Below are positions 6,478 to 10,671 of a DNA stretch of 10,671 nucleotides, in pieces (position 1 is the stretch's first letter; each line of letters begins with the position of its first letter). The translations under genes were made by a program, and so were the position numbers. Origin of the DNA: Flammeovirgaceae bacterium UBA4659 (GTDB lineage Bacteria > Bacteroidota > Bacteroidia > Cytophagales > Cyclobacteriaceae); assembly GCA_002405445.1 (NCBI GenBank), contig DHLV01000034.1, positions 1-10,671 of the forward strand, written 5' to 3'. Below the pieces are notes generated by a model. The model saw only the letters and a program-made list of their open reading frames with translations, was not told where the DNA came from and made no database searches.

Positions 6478-7183
6478 AATCAAATTTCTCGAGGGGCCGC
6501 AATCGCGGTGGCAGGAGCTCAAGTTTGTCGTCAAAGTATTGATGGAATTCATTCGAGGCTTCCGCTCACTACATTTTATTGGGCCGTGTGTTACCATGTT
6601 TGGATCAGCGCGGTTTACCGAGGATCACCCTTACTACCAATTGGCCAGGCAGGTTGGTGCTGAAGTGGCTAAGCTCGGGTTTACAGTGATGACGGGTGGC
6701 GGCCCGGGCATTATGGAAGCAGCCAACCGGGGTGCGCGCGAAGTGGGCGGCAGGTCTGTCGGATGCAACATTGTGCTGCCTGAAGAGCAGGAGCCCAACG
6801 CGTTTCTGGACAAGTGGGTGAAGATCCGCTACTTCTTCGTTCGCAAAACATTGTTGATCAAGTACTCCTATGCGTTTGTGGTGTTTATGGGTGGGTTTGG
6901 CACGCTTGATGAATACTTTGAGGCACTCACACTGATTCAAACCAAAAAGATCGGTGCGTTTCCGGTGGTGGTGTTTGATACAGATTTCCATCGTGACCTG
7001 ACACAACATATTGAATCGATGAAAGAAAAAGGAACAATCTCTCCAAGCGACTTGAATTTATTTCTCATGACCGACTCTGTGCAAGAAGCAGTCGAACATA
7101 TCCGCAGCAGAAGCATCGTGCGATTTGGTTTACGGCCGAGGGTGAAACCGAAACCATTCCGATGGCTGTTGGAGGAATCTTAA
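6467..7183 (+). CDS. LOG-family protein (nucleotide 5'-monophosphate phosphoribohydrolase-like, TIGR00730 family)
   Basis: A 238-residue Rossmann-fold protein. After about 40 N-terminal residues the core begins CVTMFGSARF (41-50). It contains the nucleotide loop TGGGPGIMEAANRGA (76-90) and MGGFGTLDE (141-149), the counterpart of the PGGxGTxxE motif of LOG enzymes, with the catalytic Glu149 kept and Pro replaced by Met. Arg126 in the FFVRKTLL segment is the usual active-site Arg. Known LOG proteins split a nucleoside 5'-monophosphate into base and ribose 5-phosphate. Earlier annotations as lysine decarboxylase are wrong for the family. The ATG overlaps the transpeptidase gene by 11 bases, so the two are probably translated together. 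The C-terminal tail is basic (residues 215-233). Confidence 0.9.
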   Translation: MQTEIKFLEGPQSRWQELKFVVKVLMEFIRGFRSLHFIGPCVTMFGSARFTEDHPYYQLARQVGAEVAKLGFTVMTGGGPGIMEAANRGAREVGGRSVGCNIVLPEEQEPNAFLDKWVKIRYFFVRKTLLIKYSYAFVVFMGGFGTLDEYFEALTLIQTKKIGAFPVVVFDTDFHRDLTQHIESMKEKGTISPSDLNLFLMTDSVQEAVEHIRSRSIVRFGLRPRVKPKPFRWLLEES

Positions 7184-7197
7184 CCGGAATGTTTTTT
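7155..7197 (+). terminator. Intrinsic terminator candidate at the end of the plus-strand operon
   Basis: CATTCCG (7155-7161) pairs perfectly with CGGAATG (7185-7191), and six T follow directly (7192-7197). The 23-base loop includes the last codons and the stop of the LOG gene, and a shorter competing stem ATTCC/GGAAT is possible. The long loop lowers certainty, but position and T run fit the end of this operon. Confidence 0.5.
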
Positions 7198-7217
7198 GCA
7201 CGAACTCGCACCACCCC

Positions 7218-7245
7218 AAAGAAAATGCGTGCCGTACTGCACGGC
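7218..7245 (-). terminator. Terminator candidate for the PEP synthase-Usp transcript
   Basis: On the minus strand, GCCGT-gcagt-ACGGC forms a 5-base stem with a 5-base loop. It overlaps an alternative stem CGTGC/GCACG, and both lead into a T-rich stretch (CATTTTCTTT). It lies about 60-80 bases past the Usp stop. A further alternative hairpin TGCAC/GTGCA (7238-7252) also exists. The T run is interrupted, so this is moderate evidence only. Confidence 0.4.
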
Positions 7246-7301
7246 TGGTGCACGGATGTCGGTTTTGCAAGTAATATCGGTTGAATGTTGTTTTGTTCGA
7301 T

Positions 7302-8150
7302 CTATTTTAATGGCTCGCGGGGCGGTGTAACCACCAAAACCGGAATGGGCGAACGGAACACCAATGTTTCCGTTGTTCCAACGCGATAACCGGGCGAGTT
7401 TCTCCGATCGCTGGTGATCACGGCAATCCAATCGGCACCCACCGACTTGGCGTAGCTCAGTATGCCATCTTCCAGTTCATACGCGCTGCTAACACCTTCA
7501 TCAAATTTAAGCGATGGATACTTCGCGGCAAACTTCTGCATCTGCTGGTGAATGGTTTGCGAGTCCTTAAACTTGGTGGGAATATTCACATAGAGCAGAT
7601 GTATTCTCGACTTAAAATCTTCTGCGATCTGTTTGATCGGCCTGAAAGCCTTTGACATCTCAAAGTCAAACTCACTTACAAACACCACCTTCTTCCAACG
7701 GTTGATGATCGTGCTGTTTCTGACTGCCAATACCGGAGTTTCTGTTTCGCGCATTACTTTTTGAATATTGGAGCCGATGAAGTAGCGCCCGGAAGGTGCG
7801 TTACCATGCACACCCATCACAATCATATCGGCTTTTTGACGCTTGGCATGGCGGCTGATCTCTTCGTACGTATAACCGTGTGTGATGATTTTGCTGACGG
7901 TGATGCCGTTGAATAACCCTGACGCCATCAATTGCTCCAACTTCACCTCAGCCTCTTTTGTTTTTGCCAGGGTTTCAGGATGCTGCAGTTGCCGTGATGG
8001 CATCAACTTCTTCCAATTTGTGTCAGTGACAATGTTAGCGAGCAATATCACTTGGGCACCGGTATTGCGTGCGATTTGTGCAGCCGTACGGCAGGCTTGC
8101 TGTGCATAAGCCGAAAAATCTGTAGGAACCAATAGCGTTTTCATAGGCAT
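7302..8150 (-). CDS. Tandem-domain universal stress protein (UspA family), first domain with intact ATP motif
   Basis: A 282-residue protein of two UspA folds (about 3-144 and 152-277). Domain 1 begins K-T-L-L-V-P-T-D-F-S, with Asp11, and carries the complete ATP-binding signature G-2x-G-9x-G-S at 113-127 (GVHG ... GS), followed by ETPVLAV. Domain 2 begins KKVVFVSEFD and ends SPIPVLVV, and its glycine motif is broken (SDRRNSPGYRVGTTE). Domain 1 likely binds ATP while domain 2 serves dimerisation or has lost binding, a common pattern for tandem Usps. The gene starts 70 bases after the stop of PEP synthase on the same strand, so co-transcription is likely. ATG at 8150 (MPMK) or the next Met at 8144 could be used. 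It differs from the other Usp of this window, which has no complete motif. Confidence 0.93.
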   Translation of the reverse strand: MPMKTLLVPTDFSAYAQQACRTAAQIARNTGAQVILLANIVTDTNWKKLMPSRQLQHPETLAKTKEAEVKLEQLMASGLFNGITVSKIITHGYTYEEISRHAKRQKADMIVMGVHGNAPSGRYFIGSNIQKVMRETETPVLAVRNSTIINRWKKVVFVSEFDFEMSKAFRPIKQIAEDFKSRIHLLYVNIPTKFKDSQTIHQQMQKFAAKYPSLKFDEGVSSAYELEDGILSYAKSVGADWIAVITSDRRNSPGYRVGTTETLVFRSPIPVLVVTPPREPLK

Positions 8151-8220
8151 TGTTGTTATTCTGTTTTGCTGCTTTGTTCTATTACCAATTTACTTGTTGT
8201 TGTTACTGACAATGTTGGTT
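8151..8220. other. Short spacer between PEP synthase and Usp genes
   Basis: Seventy bases, rich in TTGTTG on the plus strand (AAC repeats in the minus-strand transcript). No TAnnTTTG box was seen on the minus strand and there is no terminator-like stem with a T run. This favours read-through from PEP synthase into Usp. An AAC-rich, unstructured leader without Shine-Dalgarno sequence is typical for a Bacteroidota start site. Confidence 0.4.
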
Positions 8221-10656
8221 TTAAGCCGGAAGTAACGCGGGTGAATGCACCAAGGGTGCTGCCTCACCTACCCTTGCCTCGGCAGCGCTGATGTTTTGAA
8301 TTCCCTTCAACAACGCATCGGGGTTAAAAGAAATACTGTCGATGCCGCGTGATACCAGAAACTGTGCGAATTCCGGGAAATCGCTGGGGGCCTGCCCGCA
8401 TAACCCAATCGGCCTGTTGGCGGCTTTTGCTTTTTCAATCGCCATACTGATCATGGTGAGGACTGCCTCATCTTGTTCGCTGAAAGTACCTTTGAGGATT
8501 GACGAATCTCTGTCGATGCCCAGTGTGAGTTGTGTGAGGTCGTTAGAGCCGATGGAGAAGCCGTCAAAAAAACGGGCAAACTTCTCTGCCACCAGCACGT
8601 TGCTGGGTATTTCAGACATCACATAAACTTCAAGACCATTTTCGGCTCGCTTCAGTCCATATTCGGCCATTGTGGCGAGCACATCCGATGCCTCTTGCAC
8701 CGTGCGGCAGAAGGGCACCATCACCTTCACATTTTTCAGTCCCATCCGATTGCGCACCAGTTTGATTGCCTCACATTCCAAACGGAAGGCTTCTTTGTAT
8801 TTTTCGTGTGCATAGCGCGAGGCGCCCCTGAAACCAATCATCGGGTTCTCTTCGGCAGTTTCAAACTGCTGACCCCCAATCAGGTTGGCATATTCGTTGG
8901 ACTTGAAATCGCTCAGTCGCACAATCACCTCTCGCGGGTGAAACGCACACGCGATGGTCGCCAGCGATTCGCTGAGTTTATCGATGAAATAGTCCTCCTT
9001 CATTTCATACCCTTTGGTGATCTCTCTGATTTGGGCTTTAGCCGCTTCGTCTGTCAGTTGATCAAACTTTACCAATGCCATAGGATGGATGCGAATGGTG
9101 TTGCTGATGATGAACTCCATGCGCAATAAGCCGATGCCCGCGCTGGGATAGAATGAATACTTGTAGGCTTTTTCAGGATCTGCCAAAATCAACATCGGCC
9201 GCGTGCGAGTGGCAGGCAGCAAGTGGAGATTGATGTTCTCTTCCGTCCATTCGGATTTGCCCTCATATACAAAACCGGTCTTGCCTTCAGCGCACGATAC
9301 CGTTACCAGTTGCCCATCTTTGATGGTGGTGGTAGCACCACTGGCGCCCACTACGGCCACCACGCCCAACTCGCGCGCAACGATGGAAGCGTGACTCGTG
9401 CGGCCACCTTTGTCGGTGATGATCCCCGCAACCTTTCTCATTACAGGATCCCAGTCGGGGCTGGTGGTTTCAGCAACCAGTATGTCACCTTCATTCACTC
9501 GGTCAATCTCTTTTGGTGTGGCCAATATGCGAGCGATGCCGCAACTGATTTTACTGCCGATGGCTTCACCGCTTACCAGCACTTTACCCTTCTGCGAAAC
9601 ATGGTATTCGCAAACATTGTATGGGTCAAGTAAACTGCGGACAGTCTCCGGTCTCGCCTGCAACAGGTACAGTTCGTTCGTGATTCCGTCTTTTGCCCAC
9701 TCAATATCCATGGGCCTTTTGTAGTGCTCTTCAATTGCCACCGCCCACTGACCCAGCTTTGTGATCTCCGGATCAGTCAACACAAATTGCTCTCTTTTTT
9801 CTTTCGGAGTTTTGATGTTGACGATGGGGTTAGAGAATGAGTAATGATTTCCATCGTTGTAAATCAACGTGCGGTTCTTTTCACCCAGTTTTTTTGAAAT
9901 GATGGCATCGGTGCCGGTGGCCAGGTTCGGCTTAAAGAGCACGAACTCGTCTGGCGCCACCGTGCCCTGCACAATGTTTTCACCCAACCCCCATACGCCC
10001 CATAGCTGCACAATGTTTCGGAAACCCGACTCGGGCTCGAGCGTGAACCCGATGCCGGAACACGCGAGGTCAGAGCGCACCATTCGCTGCACGCCAACCG
10101 AAAGCCCTATGCTCATGTGGTCAAACTTATTGTCTTCGCGGTACTTGATTGCCCGATTGGTAAACATGGAAGTAAAGCATGCCTGCACCGCACTGATCAA
10201 TTGATCTTCTCCGCTCACGTTCAGGAACGAATCATGTTGTCCGGCAAAACTCGCCTGCGGCAGATCTTCTGCCGTAGCGCTGCTGCGCACAGCCACCGAG
10301 GCGGGTGTTTTGCCGTCCCCAAGGCCCGCATACGCTTCCTTGATCGCCATCACGATGTTGTCAGGCATGGCACTTTGCTGAACAATGGTGCGCAACTCCT
10401 GGCCCACTTCTTTCAGGTTTGAGAAGTTTTTGCGGTCTAACGTGTGAAGCACGTTGATCAATTTTTGCTTGATACCGTTCTGCTCAACAAAACCCCAATA
10501 TGCGCCAACCGTAATGGCAAAACCATCGGGTACCCTGATTCCACGGCCTTGTAATTTTTGGAACATCTCCCCCAGCGAAGCATTCTTCCCTCCTACAAGG
10601 TTCAGGTCTTGCAGAGACAACTCACTAAAGGGGATGGTGAGGTCATACTTCTTCAT
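8221..10656 (-). CDS. ppsA: Phosphoenolpyruvate synthase (pyruvate, water dikinase)
   Basis: A complete 811-residue enzyme, normal length for the family. It converts pyruvate, ATP and water to PEP, AMP and phosphate, the entry to gluconeogenesis from pyruvate. The N-terminal nucleotide-binding domain (about 15-340) has LVGGKNASLGEM, VAVRSSATAEDLPQASFAGQ (121-140) and LLQARPETV (331-339). The phosphohistidine domain (about 385-460) contains GGRTSHASIVAREL, with catalytic His422. Thr420 is at the site known in relatives to be phosphorylated by PSRP-type regulators. The C-terminal TIM barrel (about 480-795) has GFRGASRY (608-615), GSNDLTQLTLGIDRDS (703-718) and GLCGQAPSD, with the catalytic Cys753. 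The last 20 residues are an extra Ala/Pro-rich tail. ATG at 10656 is followed by M-K-K-Y-D-L. The promoter lies beyond the right edge, since only 15 bases remain upstream. No PSRP gene is visible. Confidence 0.96.
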   Translation of the reverse strand: MKKYDLTIPFSELSLQDLNLVGGKNASLGEMFQKLQGRGIRVPDGFAITVGAYWGFVEQNGIKQKLINVLHTLDRKNFSNLKEVGQELRTIVQQSAMPDNIVMAIKEAYAGLGDGKTPASVAVRSSATAEDLPQASFAGQHDSFLNVSGEDQLISAVQACFTSMFTNRAIKYREDNKFDHMSIGLSVGVQRMVRSDLACSGIGFTLEPESGFRNIVQLWGVWGLGENIVQGTVAPDEFVLFKPNLATGTDAIISKKLGEKNRTLIYNDGNHYSFSNPIVNIKTPKEKREQFVLTDPEITKLGQWAVAIEEHYKRPMDIEWAKDGITNELYLLQARPETVRSLLDPYNVCEYHVSQKGKVLVSGEAIGSKISCGIARILATPKEIDRVNEGDILVAETTSPDWDPVMRKVAGIITDKGGRTSHASIVARELGVVAVVGASGATTTIKDGQLVTVSCAEGKTGFVYEGKSEWTEENINLHLLPATRTRPMLILADPEKAYKYSFYPSAGIGLLRMEFIISNTIRIHPMALVKFDQLTDEAAKAQIREITKGYEMKEDYFIDKLSESLATIACAFHPREVIVRLSDFKSNEYANLIGGQQFETAEENPMIGFRGASRYAHEKYKEAFRLECEAIKLVRNRMGLKNVKVMVPFCRTVQEASDVLATMAEYGLKRAENGLEVYVMSEIPSNVLVAEKFARFFDGFSIGSNDLTQLTLGIDRDSSILKGTFSEQDEAVLTMISMAIEKAKAANRPIGLCGQAPSDFPEFAQFLVSRGIDSISFNPDALLKGIQNISAAEARVGEAAPLVHSPALLPA

Positions 10657-10671
10657 ATTCTATGTTTTATT

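Noticed and set aside
6467..7183. Lysine decarboxylase annotation for the Rossmann-fold gene
   Set aside because: The GGGPGIMEAAN and GGFGTLDE motifs are those of LOG phosphoribohydrolases. The decarboxylase name is an old database error for this family.
1..10671. CRISPR arrays, tRNA/rRNA genes, insertion sequences, prophage or anti-phage defence genes
   Set aside because: Nothing with regular repeats and spacers, cloverleaf-like sequence, transposase or defence domains was seen on either strand.

Overview
The window looks like chromosomal DNA from a free-living member of the Bacteroidota, probably of the Cytophagales type. The support is threefold: protein families and sequence style, start sites with almost no Shine-Dalgarno sequence, and a TAnnTTTG promoter element (the Bacteroidota -7 box) just upstream of one operon. 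No species can be named from the sequence alone. By eye the base composition is close to even. There are no rRNA, tRNA, CRISPR, IS or phage genes.

Left block (1-2449, minus strand, read right to left): a tightly packed operon. It encodes a lipoprotein with two lamin-tail domains, a multi-pass DUF4956 membrane protein, and a HlyD-like membrane-fusion protein that overlaps it by ATGA and runs off the left edge. This looks like a cell-envelope or export system whose remaining genes lie outside the window. In other genomes DUF4956 genes often sit beside VTC-type polyphosphate polymerase and CotH genes (general knowledge, not visible here).

Middle and right block (2750-10656): four transcription units with a stress or energy-limitation flavour. 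(a) Minus strand 4672-2750: an M50 site-2 protease with two CBS domains, then a tandem universal stress protein (Usp). (b) Diverging from it, plus strand 4817-7183: a COG1926-type phosphoribosyltransferase, a YkuD L,D-transpeptidase lipoprotein, and a LOG-family nucleotide phosphoribohydrolase. (c) Minus strand 10656-7302, convergent with (b): phosphoenolpyruvate synthase, then a second tandem Usp. The convergent junction at 7155-7245 carries a terminator candidate for each strand. The divergent junction at 4673-4816 carries a good -7 box and an inverted repeat.

The most interesting reading is that units (a) to (c) resemble in content the dormancy (DosR-type) gene set of mycobacteria: tandem Usp proteins, an M50-CBS protease like Rip3, and a COG1926 phosphoribosyltransferase. 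Here PEP synthase, a cell-wall L,D-transpeptidase and a LOG enzyme are added. The shared role in low-energy or low-oxygen survival is inferred from gene content and was not demonstrated. The second item is the pairing of a double lamin-tail lipoprotein with DUF4956 and a membrane-fusion protein.
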